A stretch of DNA of 64,000 nt from Prochlorococcus sp. AG-409-K04 (GCA_003215555.1 QCKE01000003.1:62001-126000); one strand, 5' to 3'. Positions 26,680 through 37,683 are shown, counted from the stretch's first letter. Notes: generated by a model not told the origin, from the sequence alone. Program-made: numbers and translations.

Positions 26680-28502
26680 TGTCTCGAAAAAAGAATCAAC
26701 ATTACCAAGGGGTGACGCAAAAGAAAATTCATGTGGCACCATTATCTCCAATCCCTACTTATAGGCTGAAAATCACTTTTTCTGCTCTTTGTTTGATACT
26801 CTTTGCATTAATGGGAAGGGTTGCATACTTGCAATTGATTCAGGGTTTTGTTCTGGAAACTCGTGCACGTGATAATCAGACTAAAAAGGTTGAACCTATT
26901 GGCAAACGACGATCTATAGTCGACCGTCGAGGTAGGCTTCTTGCTTTTGATGAAAAAAGATATAGGCTTTATGTTGATCCTGGAAGATTTAAATTTCCAG
27001 GTGATAAGAAAGGTCTATTCAGAAAGCCAGAAGAAGTGGCGGATAAATTGCATGGCTTATTACCTATTTCTAAAGGAAGTCTCATTCAGTCTTTTTATCA
27101 ACAACAACCTGGTGTAAGTGTAAAGTTGATGGAAGATGTTAAGTCTGAAACTGCAACAAAAATTCGAGAGCTTCGTATTGATGGGATCGATCTTGAACCA
27201 TATCCACAAAGAGTTTATCCACAAGAAGATTTATTTTCCAATCTTTTGGGATTTTTAGATTATGATCGAGTCCCTCAGGCTGGACTTGAATTAAGCTTTG
27301 ATCAACAGCTTTCTTTTAAAGAAAAAACTAGAAGCTATAGATTTGGAAGAGATGGAACACCTTTGCCCAACGACATAGAATCTGGTGTATTTGCGGTAGA
27401 TAATGCTCAGTTAAATTTGACTCTTGATGCGAGACTTCAAGAAATTGCTCTCAATGCCTTAAAAGAACAGTTGCGTGAATGGAAAGCTAAGAAAGGAGTC
27501 GCTATTGTTATGAATGTCGAAAATGGTGAGTTACTAGCTTTAGCATCGGCACCAACTTATGACCCTAATCGATATTGGCGATATCCTGCTTCCTTTTATA
27601 AAGAGTGGTCTGTGCAAGAACTTTTTGAACCTGGATCAACTTTTAAGCCTATAAATCTTGCTCTGGCTCTTCAAGAAAAAGTGATAGAAGTTGATGGAAA
27701 TGTTTATGATTCTGGTGTGGTTAATGTAGGGGGGTGGCCTTTAACTAACTGGAACAAAGAACCGAATGGCCTATTGAATTATGCTGAAGTCCTTCAGGTG
27801 TCAAGTAATGTAGCCATGGTTAATATAATGAAAAAACTTAGTCCATCAAAACATTGGGATTGGTTAAATAAATTAGGACTTGATCAGACATTAGATACGG
27901 ATTTACCGGGTTTTGTCCCTGGGTCTATAAAAGAAAAGGAAATTTTTGTTAAACAACCTATCCATCAAGCAGTTGCTTCTTATGGTCAAGGGTTCTCGCT
28001 GACACCTTTAAAATTAGCTCAATTACATGCTCTTATTGCTAATGGTGGAAAATTAGTTCATCCACATATTAAAAAGAATTGGGCAAATGAACTTCGGGTT
28101 CCTAAAAATAAGCAGGAAAAAAACTTATTTAGTCCAGAAGTCACAAAAACTGTTCTTGCTTGGATGGAGTCAGTTGTAGAGGAAGGCAGTGGAAAAGGTG
28201 TAAAAATTTCAAATTATAGGATAGGAGGCAAAACTGGTACTGCTGATCAAACTGAGGATGGAAAGAATTACAACTCTAAAATCTGTAGCTTTGTAGCCAT
28301 TCTGCCAATAGAAAAACCTAAATATGTTGTTTTAGTTGCGATTAATGGACCTAAAAAATCTTATGCCTATGGGTCTACTGTGGCAGTTCCTGTGGCAAAG
28401 AAAATAATAGAAAGTCTAATTGTTATCGAGAAACTCCAGCCTCTCAATCAAGAAACTAATTTTTCTTTAGAAAAGCCTAAGACTGTCGGAAACAGTACAT
28501 AA
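26679..28502 (+). CDS. ftsI: Peptidoglycan transpeptidase FtsI (PBP2/PBP3 class B)
   Basis: FtsI cross-links septal peptidoglycan. The 607-residue protein has a cytoplasmic basic tail, one membrane anchor (about 30-50), a pedestal domain with RRSIVDRRGRLLAF, and a transpeptidase domain. The catalytic motifs are SxxK (GSTFKP, Ser320), SxN (SSNVAM) and KTGT (GGKTGTAD). All three are intact. The transpeptidase ends with PKKSYAYGSTVAVPVAKKI. It is translationally coupled to the FtsL-like gene upstream. Confidence 0.94.
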   Translation: MSRKKNQHYQGVTQKKIHVAPLSPIPTYRLKITFSALCLILFALMGRVAYLQLIQGFVLETRARDNQTKKVEPIGKRRSIVDRRGRLLAFDEKRYRLYVDPGRFKFPGDKKGLFRKPEEVADKLHGLLPISKGSLIQSFYQQQPGVSVKLMEDVKSETATKIRELRIDGIDLEPYPQRVYPQEDLFSNLLGFLDYDRVPQAGLELSFDQQLSFKEKTRSYRFGRDGTPLPNDIESGVFAVDNAQLNLTLDARLQEIALNALKEQLREWKAKKGVAIVMNVENGELLALASAPTYDPNRYWRYPASFYKEWSVQELFEPGSTFKPINLALALQEKVIEVDGNVYDSGVVNVGGWPLTNWNKEPNGLLNYAEVLQVSSNVAMVNIMKKLSPSKHWDWLNKLGLDQTLDTDLPGFVPGSIKEKEIFVKQPIHQAVASYGQGFSLTPLKLAQLHALIANGGKLVHPHIKKNWANELRVPKNKQEKNLFSPEVTKTVLAWMESVVEEGSGKGVKISNYRIGGKTGTADQTEDGKNYNSKICSFVAILPIEKPKYVVLVAINGPKKSYAYGSTVAVPVAKKIIESLIVIEKLQPLNQETNFSLEKPKTVGNST

Positions 28503-28557
28503 GGATGAAATCAGCAAGAAATACCGCTAGCTTAAAAGAAAGAGAACTGATGAAGTT

Positions 28558-29562
28558 ATGACCAGCCTTCTTGAGCAACTTTCAGAAATGACAGTTGTAG
28601 TTGCTGATACAGGTGATCTGGATGCTATTAGGAGCTTTCAACCTAGAGATGCTACTACTAACCCTTCGTTAATTCTTGCAGCAGCGAAAAATCCTGTTTA
28701 TCAAAATCTAATTGATAAATCATTGCATTTAGCTCGAAAATCTAAGGGATCATTTGCTTCAATTGAGGAGGTTGTAGCTGAGGCTTTAGATGAAATATGT
28801 GTTGTTTTTGGTAACGAAATTCTTCAAATTATTCCAGGTAGAGTCTCAACTGAAGTTGACGCTAGACTTAGCTTTGATACTCATGCGACTATTGAGAAAG
28901 CAAGAAAAATCATAGCCCTCTATAATCAATTTGGTATATCAAAAGATAGGATTTTAATTAAAATCGCATCTACTTGGGAAGGGATTAAAGCTGCCGAGAC
29001 TCTTGAAAAGGAAGGTATTCATTGTAATCTTACACTTCTATTTGGATTTTCACAGGCTGCAGCCTGTGCAGATGCAGGAGTAACACTTATTTCTCCTTTT
29101 GTTGGACGTATTCTTGATTGGCATAAGGCGAATACTGGAAAAGATTATTATCCTGGTTATGAAGATCCTGGTGTTATTTCAGTAACTCAGATTTTTAATT
29201 ATTACAAGTTTTATAACTATAAGACCGAGGTGATGGGAGCAAGTTTTAGAAATATTGAAGAGATTATTGAATTAGCTGGCTGTGATTTGCTAACAATATC
29301 GCCAAAATTGTTAGATCAATTAGGGAATACAGAGGGAAGTCTTCATAGAAAACTAGATGTTTCAAATATATCGGCTCATCAAGATAAAATTACGCTTGAT
29401 GAAAGCGAATTTAGAAAGATGCTTATAGCAGATCGAATGGCTGATGAAAAACTGAAAGAAGGAATTATTAATTTTAGTAAGGCAATTGAAGAATTGGAAT
29501 TGCAACTTAAAGATAGACTCACTTCTATTGAGAATCCTGCAAAAGTGGCTTTAAGTGCTTAA
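28558..29562 (+). CDS. tal: Transaldolase
   Basis: Transaldolase moves a three-carbon unit between sugar phosphates in the pentose phosphate pathway. The 334-residue protein has [43 protein letters not shown] (Schiff-base Lys), [30 protein letters not shown] and EVMGASFRN. It is of the long transaldolase type and complete. The cell uses this route for dark glycogen and glucose oxidation. Confidence 0.96.
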   Translation: MTSLLEQLSEMTVVVADTGDLDAIRSFQPRDATTNPSLILAAAKNPVYQNLIDKSLHLARKSKGSFASIEEVVAEALDEICVVFGNEILQIIPGRVSTEVDARLSFDTHATIEKARKIIALYNQFGISKDRILIKIASTWEGIKAAETLEKEGIHCNLTLLFGFSQAAACADAGVTLISPFVGRILDWHKANTGKDYYPGYEDPGVISVTQIFNYYKFYNYKTEVMGASFRNIEEIIELAGCDLLTISPKLLDQLGNTEGSLHRKLDVSNISAHQDKITLDESEFRKMLIADRMADEKLKEGIINFSKAIEELELQLKDRLTSIENPAKVALSA

Positions 29563-29579
29563 ATAATTTTTTAAAATAT

Positions 29580-30713
29580 TTAATTTGATCTTTGCAAAAG
29601 TAATCTTTTAATTACTCTTTGTGCAATATCTTCATAACCCATCTTGCCTGACAAGATTTGAGCAATTCTTTTAGGTGCGGTTGGTCTTTTGATCCCAAGT
29701 TGGTACCCAATTTTAGGAAATCTATAGAACACTTGTGAAATTCTTCTTCCCCATGCCATTGAGTTTCCCCATTTTGTTTTCATTGCTTTTGTATAGCCAC
29801 TTAGGTCTTTGGAATGCCCCTGCAACCAACTGTTGATGTGTATTGCAGCCTCACACCCGCTCATAATTGAAGGTCTTAATCCTTCTGCTAGAAATGGATC
29901 ACAAAGAGATGCAGCATCTCCAACTACAACCATTTGATCAGTATGAAGTTGACTATGTCCATTCCAAACTCTGAGATTTGAGTTTTTTCTTGCACCTGCT
30001 TCTTGTGAAAAGCCAAGACTTGGTAGTAGCTGATTGAGTACTTCTTTGCTTTCTACAGCATGATCACCAATAAATGTTCCTACACCAACTGATACAGAAT
30101 TTTGCATAGGAAAGGCCCATGCAAAACCATGATGAACTAACCCAAAATCGAATATTGAAGTGCCTTCTTCAAGTAAACCCCTGCCTTCTAACCTTACCGA
30201 AGTTGTGGATGCATAATGGAGATTTTTAGGACCTAGACCAAATTCATTTGGCCAAGAAGAGTTAGATCCATCTGCAATGACTACACATCTTGCCTGTATC
30301 GCTCGTGTGTCTTTCGCAGTTATAACCCATTTTGTTTTCCTTTTTACAATTTGTTTTACCTCAAATGAGGTTAGAAAATCTGCACCTTGTTCTTTTGCTT
30401 TGATTGATATGAATTTATCTAGCTTTTCTCGCTTTACTATCCAAAAGGGCGAACTTGATGAAAGGTCTGCATTAACTTGATCAGATAAACACCAAGTAAA
30501 TTTGACTTTTTTAATTATTTCATCAACGACTGGTTCCAACGAAAATGGAAACAAGTGTTGTACGGATGCAGCCATGCCACCACTACATGGCTTGACAATA
30601 AAATCAGAGTTTTTTTCAACGAGAATTACCTTTACTCCTTCTTTGGCAAGATGGAAAGCTGTTGATGCTCCAGCAGCTCCAGCACCTATTATTGCTACAT
30701 CAAAAGAATTCAC
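29580..30713 (-). CDS. FAD-dependent oxidoreductase of the geranylgeranyl-reductase family
   Basis: The 377-residue flavoprotein starts with the dinucleotide-binding loop [19 protein letters not shown] and an acidic strand end (VEKN), then KPCSGGM as in geranylgeranyl reductases. [22 protein letters not shown] is the second FAD contact. No membrane segment is seen. Family members reduce prenyl chains of chlorophyll, tocopherol or lipids, or act as other flavin hydroxylases. The chlorophyll enzyme ChlP is likely to be encoded elsewhere, so the substrate is unknown. Its start overlaps the stop of frr by 4 bases. Confidence 0.78.
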   Translation of the reverse strand: MNSFDVAIIGAGAAGASTAFHLAKEGVKVILVEKNSDFIVKPCSGGMAASVQHLFPFSLEPVVDEIIKKVKFTWCLSDQVNADLSSSSPFWIVKREKLDKFISIKAKEQGADFLTSFEVKQIVKRKTKWVITAKDTRAIQARCVVIADGSNSSWPNEFGLGPKNLHYASTTSVRLEGRGLLEEGTSIFDFGLVHHGFAWAFPMQNSVSVGVGTFIGDHAVESKEVLNQLLPSLGFSQEAGARKNSNLRVWNGHSQLHTDQMVVVGDAASLCDPFLAEGLRPSIMSGCEAAIHINSWLQGHSKDLSGYTKAMKTKWGNSMAWGRRISQVFYRFPKIGYQLGIKRPTAPKRIAQILSGKMGYEDIAQRVIKRLLLQRSN

Positions 30714-31258
30714 ACTGTGAGGATCTCTTTTTCTTTCTTAGATAGATTTTTTTCTATTTCATTAATATATTTGTCAGTTATTTTTTGAATGGAATCTTGT
30801 TGGTCTCTACTTTGATCTTCTGATAATTCACCTTCTTTTTCTGCCAACTTAACCTTCTCTATTGCATCTCTTCTAATATTTCTAAGAGCAACTTTAGATT
30901 CTTCGGCATATTTCGACGCTAACTTGCAAAATTCTTTTCTTCTTTCTTCTGTTAAAGGAGGTATATTTATACGGATTATTTTGCCATCGTTATTGGGGGT
31001 GAAACCAAGATCACTAATTGATATCGCTTTTTCTATTAAACTTATTGAACTTAAATCAAAAGGCTGAATTGCAATAGTTTGAGAGTCAGGTGTGGAAATT
31101 GTCGCCAATGATTTCAATGGTGTGTCTGAGCCATAATATTCAACGGTCAAACGATCTAATAAGGATGTGTTGGCTCGACCAGTTCTTATTGTATTGAAGT
31201 TGCGTTGAGAAGCCTCTACTGACTTTTGCATGTTTAATTCAACTTCTTTTTTAGACAT
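30710..31258 (-). CDS. frr: Ribosome recycling factor
   Basis: RRF, with EF-G, splits the post-termination ribosome. The 182-residue product has the family pattern: [27 protein letters not shown], the domain II turn [20 protein letters not shown] and the C-terminal helix [19 protein letters not shown]. It follows pyrH on the same strand, the usual bacterial pairing, and overlaps the flavoprotein gene downstream by 4 bases. Confidence 0.97.
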   Translation of the reverse strand: MSKKEVELNMQKSVEASQRNFNTIRTGRANTSLLDRLTVEYYGSDTPLKSLATISTPDSQTIAIQPFDLSSISLIEKAISISDLGFTPNNDGKIIRINIPPLTEERRKEFCKLASKYAEESKVALRNIRRDAIEKVKLAEKEGELSEDQSRDQQDSIQKITDKYINEIEKNLSKKEKEILTV

Positions 31259-31309
31259 TAGTGTTTTACAAGTGAGGTAAAGAAGAAAAAAATATTTTTA
31301 CAGACTAGG

Positions 31310-32023
31310 TTAGCCTGAATTAGTAATACGAGAGCCTATATTCTCTCCTGCGACTGCTTTGTTAATATTGCCAGGTTCGAAAATATTAAATACAACTATA
31401 GGTATATTGTTATCTTTGCACAGTGCAATAGCTGTACTATCCATCACTGCAATTTCTCGACTAAGTACATCTTGAAAAGATAATGAATCATATTTAGTTG
31501 CGTCATCATGCTTGATGGGGTCTTTGCTATATACACCATCTACTTTTGTAGCTTTGAAAATCACATCAGCATTTATTTCAGCGGCTCGCAAAGCTGATGT
31601 AGTGTCTGTAGTAAAGAAAGGGTTACCACAGCCTCCACCAAATACAACTACTCTTCCTTTCTCAAGGTGTCTAATTGCTCTCCTTCGGATATATGGTTCA
31701 GCTATTTGTTGCATTTCAATAGCTGTTTGTACTCGAGTTGGAACACCTTCTCTTTCCAGGCCATCTTGAAGTGTAATTGCATTCATTACTGTGGCAAGCA
31801 TGCCAACATAGTCTGCTGTAGCTCTATCCATTCCAGCAGAAGAACCTTTTAATCCTCTAAAAATATTTCCGCCTCCAACAACAATTGCTAGTTGTGTTCC
31901 ATCTTTTACTACTTTTGATACATCCTTGGCAATTGCTTGGACTATTTCAGGATCAATTCCATATGGTTTGCTTCCCATCAGGGCCTCACCACTAAGTTTC
32001 AAGAGGACACGTGAGTAAGCCAT
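31310..32023 (-). CDS. pyrH: Uridylate kinase
   Basis: PyrH phosphorylates UMP to UDP. The 237-residue amino-acid-kinase-fold protein has [61 protein letters not shown] and [12 protein letters not shown]. Length and motifs are normal. It is transcribed into frr after a 51-base gap. Confidence 0.97.
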   Translation of the reverse strand: MAYSRVLLKLSGEALMGSKPYGIDPEIVQAIAKDVSKVVKDGTQLAIVVGGGNIFRGLKGSSAGMDRATADYVGMLATVMNAITLQDGLEREGVPTRVQTAIEMQQIAEPYIRRRAIRHLEKGRVVVFGGGCGNPFFTTDTTSALRAAEINADVIFKATKVDGVYSKDPIKHDDATKYDSLSFQDVLSREIAVMDSTAIALCKDNNIPIVVFNIFEPGNINKAVAGENIGSRITNSG

Positions 32024-32205
32024 TAATTATCAATATCTTAATGACAGTAGCAAGAGATCTTTGCTTCGCCTGATGTTTATTTCGATTTACTCGTGAGAAC
32101 TAACATTTTCTTTGAGAGATGATCCTCAATAAAGCTTTTTGAACTTTAGAGGGAAAATTATAAAAATTCTTTGCTTGTAAAACTCTTATCTTTATTAATG
32201 AAAAA

Positions 32206-32898
32206 TTAAAATTCAATCCCTTTTTGGGCTTTAACGCCTTTTTCTCTAAAAGGATGCTTAATTAAATTCATATCTGTAACCAGATCGGCTATTTCAATAA
32301 GATCTTTATGAGCACTTCTGCCTGTTAAGACAACATGAGTTAATGGGGGACGATTTCTGATTTGATTTAGTACTTCATTTAAAGAAATATACCCTAACTT
32401 GATTGCTATATTTATTTCATCAAGAATGACCAATTTATAACTTGAATTGACAAGATATAAAACAGATTTTTTCCAAGCTTTGTTTGTGATTTCTTGGTCT
32501 TTGTTTCTGTCTTGGGTTTCCCAAGTAAAACCTTCGCCAAAGGAATGCCACTTTAGTTTCTCTCCATAAGCTTTTAAAGCTTTATATTCTCCAGGCTCCC
32601 AGCCTCCTTTGATGAATTGTATTATTGCGACATTATCTTCATGCCCCAAGGTTCTTAAAGCCATTCCTAATGCTGCTGTGGTTTTACCTTTCCCTTGACC
32701 CGTAAAAACAATTATTAAGCCTTTTTCTCGATTTCTTTCTTCTACTCGTTTCATTTGTATTTCCTTCCTTCGCTGCATTCTTAGTTGATAACTTTCTTCA
32801 TTTTTTACGTTGGTAGAAAAACCTCCTATTCCTAAGTCCTTTGATTCTTGATCAAGGGCTTCCAACGATGCTTCATTCTCATGTGAATTTTTGCTCAT
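32206..32898 (-). CDS. cobO: Cob(I)alamin adenosyltransferase (CobO/BtuR type)
   Basis: This enzyme transfers adenosyl from ATP to cobalt in corrinoids. The P-loop GQGKGKTTAALG lies near residues 67-78. QFIKGGWEPGEYKAL and LVILDEINIAIKLGYI (Walker B) are family motifs, and HVVLTGRSAHKDLIEIADLVT with MNLIKHPF ends the fold. The N-terminal 60 residues are charged and non-conserved, making the protein somewhat longer than E. coli BtuR. Together with cobK it supports cobalamin (pseudocobalamin) synthesis in this organism. Confidence 0.94.
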   Translation of the reverse strand: MSKNSHENEASLEALDQESKDLGIGGFSTNVKNEESYQLRMQRRKEIQMKRVEERNREKGLIIVFTGQGKGKTTAALGMALRTLGHEDNVAIIQFIKGGWEPGEYKALKAYGEKLKWHSFGEGFTWETQDRNKDQEITNKAWKKSVLYLVNSSYKLVILDEINIAIKLGYISLNEVLNQIRNRPPLTHVVLTGRSAHKDLIEIADLVTDMNLIKHPFREKGVKAQKGIEF

Positions 32899-32935
32899 GA
32901 TTCTTTTTTAGATAATTTATTTATAAGGTATAAAA

Positions 32936-34099
32936 TCATTTTTGCCTTAGGGCGTTATCAACTGCTCTTTGTTGATCTCTTCTAGTAATCCAGTGATGAT
33001 AAGTTTTTGTATGGATTGCAACTGAATGGCCCATCATTCTAGCTGAGATTGTATCTGGCAAACCAATATGTATAGTTCTTACTGCCCATGCATGTCTTAG
33101 GTCATAAGGCGTAATGTTAAGTTTATATCTTTTAAATTGCTCAGAAACCCTGCGACCTATTTTTTGAAGAGTTGTTGTATCTAAGTCGGTATTTATATCA
33201 GGTAAAGAACTTAAACCAGAGGCGAATTTATTTAAATTAAACTTATCAACCCACTCTGGGTGAAATGGCCAAACTTGATGTTCGCCAGTTTTTGTATTAG
33301 GGAAGATTCTGAGTATTTTATCAGCATCTTTTTTTAGGCATGAAAGATCGCAAAAAAATACCTCATGATTCCTTAAACCATAAGTAGCCATTAGACCATA
33401 TACAAATTTCCATTGAGGATTTGGAATCAATTCAAAAGTATCTTCAATATATTTATCTGTGGGTAATTCTCTGAATTTTGCTTTGTGAATTCCATATCCA
33501 TAGGCCATATTCTTCCAATCTTCAGGTAAATCCAAATTATTTTGTTTTGCTAAAGCCTTAAGTGATGTACCGCATTGCTGTCTGCTTCTACTATTCTTTG
33601 AATAACTTGACAATGTTTCCACTAGCAAATCCTTACTTAATCGAGAATTTTGTTTTTCTGCAATCAATTGAAGTCTACGGAAATAAGGAAGATAAGCCGA
33701 CTCCCAATTGGTTTTACTGCCAGCTTTTGATAGGGCTCCTGAAGATTCTCTGAAAAAATAAGATTTAAAATCTTTAATGACTTCTTCTATATCATTTTGC
33801 TCCTTTTTTGAAGGCTTGTTGGATTTTTTATTCGACCAGTTCTTCCATTGAAATTGTTTGTGCTCAATTTGCAAGTGAAGGAAATGAAGAGTTTTTTCAG
33901 CTTGTTTGAGTCCTTCGATATTGGTTTCTAATCCTAAACTTATTCTTTGGTTTGTGGTTTGATGTGGATGTTTTTGACAGGGTAAGGGGCCTCTTAAGCT
34001 AAGACGATTGCCACGTCTTTCTATTTTGAGTTTTATGCCTTTATTGGCAAGCTTTTTGTTGATATTTAAAAGTTCACTTTGAAAGTTCATTGGTTTCAT
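32936..34099 (-). CDS. Tyrosine recombinase (phage-integrase family), stand-alone
   Basis: The 387-residue protein has an Arg box I (YGLRNHEVF), a Lys between strands (NTKTGEHQVWPF), box II YDLRHAWAVR (Arg335, His336; the first position of HxxR is Tyr), MMGHS (His358) and a nucleophile Tyr367 in KTYHHW. Catalytic residues are therefore largely intact. The N-terminal 150 residues include a Lys-rich linker like a core-binding or arm-binding segment. No tRNA, att repeat, excisionase or phage gene is nearby, and base use matches the surroundings. It looks like a resident recombinase, perhaps with an XerC/D-like role, rather than a fresh integration. Confidence 0.85.
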   Translation of the reverse strand: MKPMNFQSELLNINKKLANKGIKLKIERRGNRLSLRGPLPCQKHPHQTTNQRISLGLETNIEGLKQAEKTLHFLHLQIEHKQFQWKNWSNKKSNKPSKKEQNDIEEVIKDFKSYFFRESSGALSKAGSKTNWESAYLPYFRRLQLIAEKQNSRLSKDLLVETLSSYSKNSRSRQQCGTSLKALAKQNNLDLPEDWKNMAYGYGIHKAKFRELPTDKYIEDTFELIPNPQWKFVYGLMATYGLRNHEVFFCDLSCLKKDADKILRIFPNTKTGEHQVWPFHPEWVDKFNLNKFASGLSSLPDINTDLDTTTLQKIGRRVSEQFKRYKLNITPYDLRHAWAVRTIHIGLPDTISARMMGHSVAIHTKTYHHWITRRDQQRAVDNALRQK

Positions 34100-34162
34100 T
34101 GGTTACAGTTAGATTGACGTTATTAAGCGTTAAACTCAACCCCTTATTAGGAGTTTTTCTTA

Positions 34163-35338
34163 ATGTCTCGTGTTGGCGTCCTTTTGATGAATCTTGGAGG
34201 CCCTGAGAGGATTAAAGATGTTGGACCATTTTTATATAATCTTTTTTCAGATCCAGAAATTATTCGATTGCCTATTCCGATCTTTCAAAAGCCTTTGGCA
34301 TGGTTTATAAGTACTATTAGGAGTTCTAAGTCTCAAAAAGCTTATGAAGCTATTGGTGGTGGTTCCCCTTTAAGAAGAATAACTGAACAGCAGGCGAGAG
34401 AGTTGCAAAGTGAATTGCGTACAAGAGGAATAGATGCAACTAGTTATGTTGCTATGAGATATTGGCATCCATTTACTGAGTCTGCCGTAGAAGATTTGAA
34501 AGCAGACAATATTGATGAAGTCGTTGTTTTGCCTCTATACCCACATTTTTCAATTAGTACTAGTGGTTCAAGTTTCAGAGAGTTGCGACGTTTGATTGAA
34601 AAGGATGATGCTTTTCAAAAGATATCCATAAAGTGCATCAGAAGTTGGTTTGATAATGATGGATATGTTCAATCATTGGCAGGGTTAATAGAAGAAGAAA
34701 TTAAAGCTTGTGTTTTACCTGAGAAAGCACATATTTGTTTTACTGCCCATGGTGTACCTAAAAGTTATGTTGAAGAGGCAGGTGACCCTTATCGAGATGA
34801 AATACAAAATTGTTCACTGTTAATTATTGATAAAGTTGAACGTTCATTGGGATTCAGTAACTCTTATACACTTTCATATCAAAGTCGGGTTGGGCCAGAG
34901 GAGTGGCTGCAGCCATATACCGAAGATGTTTTAGAAGAATTAGGGGGGAAAGGAGTAAAAGAATTAGTTGTTGTACCGATCAGCTTTGTTAGCGAGCATA
35001 TAGAAACTTTGCAGGAAATTGATATTGAGTATAAAGATATTGCAATTGAAAATGGTATAGAAAATTTTCGCAGAGTTAAGGCTCTCGATACAAACCCTAT
35101 TTTTATAAAAGGATTAGCTGATCTTGTCATAACTTGCCTTCAAAGTTCTGAAATAAGTCTTGATGTAGCTTCCAAACTTCCAGAAAAGGTTAAGCTTTAC
35201 CCTCAAGAAAAATGGCAATGGGGATGGAATAATAGTGCTGAAGTGTGGAATGGAAGAGTGGCTATGTTTGTCTTTGTTGTTTGTTTTTTGGAATTAGTTA
35301 TTGGTAATGGACCATTACATTACTTAGGTCTTTTATGA
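34163..35338 (+). CDS. hemH: Ferrochelatase with C-terminal light-harvesting-like (CAB) tail
   Basis: HemH inserts iron into protoporphyrin IX. Residues 1-320 carry the enzyme core: [45 protein letters not shown] and [22 protein letters not shown] (catalytic His and Glu). The last 40 residues form one membrane helix with the chlorophyll-binding pattern [20 protein letters not shown], as in high-light-inducible proteins. This extension is known in cyanobacterial ferrochelatases and is thought to dock the enzyme with pigment metabolism in the membrane. Confidence 0.96.
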   Translation: MSRVGVLLMNLGGPERIKDVGPFLYNLFSDPEIIRLPIPIFQKPLAWFISTIRSSKSQKAYEAIGGGSPLRRITEQQARELQSELRTRGIDATSYVAMRYWHPFTESAVEDLKADNIDEVVVLPLYPHFSISTSGSSFRELRRLIEKDDAFQKISIKCIRSWFDNDGYVQSLAGLIEEEIKACVLPEKAHICFTAHGVPKSYVEEAGDPYRDEIQNCSLLIIDKVERSLGFSNSYTLSYQSRVGPEEWLQPYTEDVLEELGGKGVKELVVVPISFVSEHIETLQEIDIEYKDIAIENGIENFRRVKALDTNPIFIKGLADLVITCLQSSEISLDVASKLPEKVKLYPQEKWQWGWNNSAEVWNGRVAMFVFVVCFLELVIGNGPLHYLGLL

Positions 35339-35476
35339 GAGTAAATTGTTTTTAAACTGCTAAATAAGCGTCCAACATAATTTGAAGAATTTAATCTTTT
35401 AATTCCATATAAGTTTTTTGTAGGCAAAATAACCATTGTGCATATAGCATTTATACAAAATTAGAGTTCCACAGCC

Positions 35477-37237
35477 GTGACCCTGTCGAATTTAACTTTA
35501 GGTCTAGGTGAATCTGGTAAGGACGAGCAAATTGAAATGTTAGGGGCAGATGCCCTCATGGATTCGCTTAGAAGACATGGAGTCGATACAATTTTTGGCT
35601 ATCCAGGAGGGGCTATTCTTCCTATTTATGATGCCGTTTATAAAGCGGAAGAAGCAGGATGGTTGAAACATATATTGGTTAGACATGAACAAGGCGGTTC
35701 TCATGCTGCAGATGGGTATTCAAGGGCTACAGGTAGGGTTGGTGTTTGTTTTGGTACTTCTGGTCCAGGTGCAACAAATTTAGTTACAGGAATTGCTACA
35801 GCACAAATGGATTCTGTCCCCTTAGTAGTTATCACTGGGCAAGTTCCTAGACCAGCTATAGGGACTGATGCTTTTCAAGAAACAGATATTTTTGGCATTA
35901 CTCTTCCAATTGTTAAGCATTCTTGGGTAGTAAGAGATCCTTCGGAAATTGCTTCGGTTGTTGCACAGGCTTTTTTAATTGCTTCCTCCGGTCGTCCAGG
36001 ACCTGTTCTGGTTGATATACCAAAAGATGTTGGTCAACAAGTTTTTAAATATAAACCAATTGAACCTGGTTCTATTGTCCCTGCAGGGTTTAAATTTCCT
36101 ACTGTTGCTGATTCAGCATCAATATTAGGTGCATTGGAATTAATAGAGAAAGCCGAACGACCTCTTCTTTATGTTGGTGGAGGTGTTATTGCGTCAAGTG
36201 CTCATGAAACCTTAGAGGCCCTTGCTAAGCGTTATCGATTACCAGTCACCACAACTTTAATGGGCAAAGGAGCTTTTGATGAACGAGATGCTCTATCTGT
36301 TGGGATGTTGGGAATGCACGGAACTGCTTATGCAAATTTTGCAGTAACTGAATGTGATTTATTAGTTGCTATAGGCGCAAGATTTGATGATAGAGTGACT
36401 GGCCGTTTGGATTCCTTTGCTCCTAGAGCTAAAGTTGTTCATTTTGAAGTTGACCCAGCTGAAATTAATAAAAATAGAAAGGCGGATGTAGCTGTTTTAG
36501 GAGATCTAGCAATAAGTTTGCAAAAAATGCTTGAGATTAGTCAAACAAGGAATGTTACACCGTGCACTCAGAAATGGCTGGAACAGATTGATGTATGGAA
36601 GACAACGTATCCTCTTTTAACTCCTCCAGAGGAAGGTGATATATATCCTCAGGAGGTATTGCTTGCATTGAGGGATTTAGCACCAGATGCATATATAACA
36701 ACTGATGTTGGACAACATCAAATGTGGTCTGCACAGTATTTAAGAAATGGTCCACGACAGTGGATCAGTAGTGCGGGATTGGGAACTATGGGTTTTGGTG
36801 TTCCTGCTGCATTAGGAGTTCAAGTTGCACTCCCAGATCAAAAGGTTATTTGTGTTGCAGGTGATGCAAGTATTCTTATGAATATCCAAGAGTTAAGTAC
36901 TATCTCACAATACCAATTGAATACCAAGATAATTATTATCAATAATCATTGGCAAGGAATGGTTCGGCAATGGCAGGAAAGTTTTTATGAAGAACGTTAT
37001 TCAGCAACCAATATGTTGAATGGTGAGCCAAACTTTGTTGCTTTAGCTAATTCCTTTGGAGTTTCAGGCTATTTGATTGATGACCGTAAGTTTTTGAAAA
37101 CCAAGTTAAAAGAAGCTCTAGAAAAAGATGGCCCTGTTTTAGTTGACGTACATGTCAGACGAGACGAGAATTGTTATCCAATGGTCCCTCCTGGTAAAAG
37201 TAATGCTGAAATGGTTGGATTACCTGAAAGTGTATAA
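35477..37237 (+). CDS. ilvB: Acetolactate synthase, catalytic (large) subunit
   Basis: IlvB makes acetolactate or acetohydroxybutyrate for branched-chain amino acids using thiamin diphosphate and FAD. The 586-residue protein has TIFGYPGGAILPIYDA, HEQGGSHAADGYSRATG (catalytic Glu), DAFQETDIFGITLP and the thiamin-diphosphate motif GDASILMNIQELSTISQY with the second half of the site IIINNHWQGMVRQWQ. The start is GTG at 35477. An AT-rich leader of about 140 bases separates it from hemH. The regulatory subunit gene is not in the window. Confidence 0.96.
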   Translation: MTLSNLTLGLGESGKDEQIEMLGADALMDSLRRHGVDTIFGYPGGAILPIYDAVYKAEEAGWLKHILVRHEQGGSHAADGYSRATGRVGVCFGTSGPGATNLVTGIATAQMDSVPLVVITGQVPRPAIGTDAFQETDIFGITLPIVKHSWVVRDPSEIASVVAQAFLIASSGRPGPVLVDIPKDVGQQVFKYKPIEPGSIVPAGFKFPTVADSASILGALELIEKAERPLLYVGGGVIASSAHETLEALAKRYRLPVTTTLMGKGAFDERDALSVGMLGMHGTAYANFAVTECDLLVAIGARFDDRVTGRLDSFAPRAKVVHFEVDPAEINKNRKADVAVLGDLAISLQKMLEISQTRNVTPCTQKWLEQIDVWKTTYPLLTPPEEGDIYPQEVLLALRDLAPDAYITTDVGQHQMWSAQYLRNGPRQWISSAGLGTMGFGVPAALGVQVALPDQKVICVAGDASILMNIQELSTISQYQLNTKIIIINNHWQGMVRQWQESFYEERYSATNMLNGEPNFVALANSFGVSGYLIDDRKFLKTKLKEALEKDGPVLVDVHVRRDENCYPMVPPGKSNAEMVGLPESV

Positions 37238-37242
37238 CTACA

Positions 37243-37635
37243 TTGAAATCAAATAAATTTATACTAAATTTTGTGCATTTTTTAAGTAAAAATATTAAGG
37301 CTTTTTTGCTAATAACTCTTATAATTTTATTTTATCCTTTGAGCTTGTTGTCTGCTGAAGTATTGCAAGTAACAGGGGCTGAAATAGTTCAAATAGGTGA
37401 TCAAAATAGAAATTATAAAGTCAAATTAGCTTGTATAGGAATTGATTCTTCTAAGGAGAAAGATGCTATTGATTGGCTTAAAGTTAAATTACCAAGGCAT
37501 ACTAAAATTAATATCTTACCAAAAGGGTCAGATGATGGAATATTGGTTGCGAATATAATTAATCTAAAGACAAAAGAAGATATTTCTAACTCTATTGCTG
37601 AGGCAGGTTTAGCTAACTTTACTTGTGACTCATAA
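37243..37635 (+). CDS. Secreted small protein resembling a degenerate staphylococcal-nuclease fold
   Basis: The 130-residue product from a TTG start has a hydrophobic segment (about 20-36) ending LLSAEVL, a likely signal peptide or anchor. The mature part VLQVTGAEIVQIG...YKVKLACIGIDSSKEKDAIDWLK resembles the first half of thermonuclease (OB fold with VRLxGID and the helix after it). The catalytic Arg, Glu and metal Asp positions appear to be Lys, Lys and absent, so nuclease activity is unlikely. It starts 5 bases after ilvB. The fold call is tentative. Confidence 0.55.
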   Translation: MKSNKFILNFVHFLSKNIKAFLLITLIILFYPLSLLSAEVLQVTGAEIVQIGDQNRNYKVKLACIGIDSSKEKDAIDWLKVKLPRHTKINILPKGSDDGILVANIINLKTKEDISNSIAEAGLANFTCDS

Positions 37636-37683
37636 AATTAAAAAATTTAATATTTAGAATAAATCTGATAGCTTGAAATTTTA

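Noticed and set aside
32049-32065. Near-palindrome AGCAAGAGATCTTTGCT between pyrH and cobO
   Set aside because: Imperfect, no U-run, and close to chance for a gap of this length.
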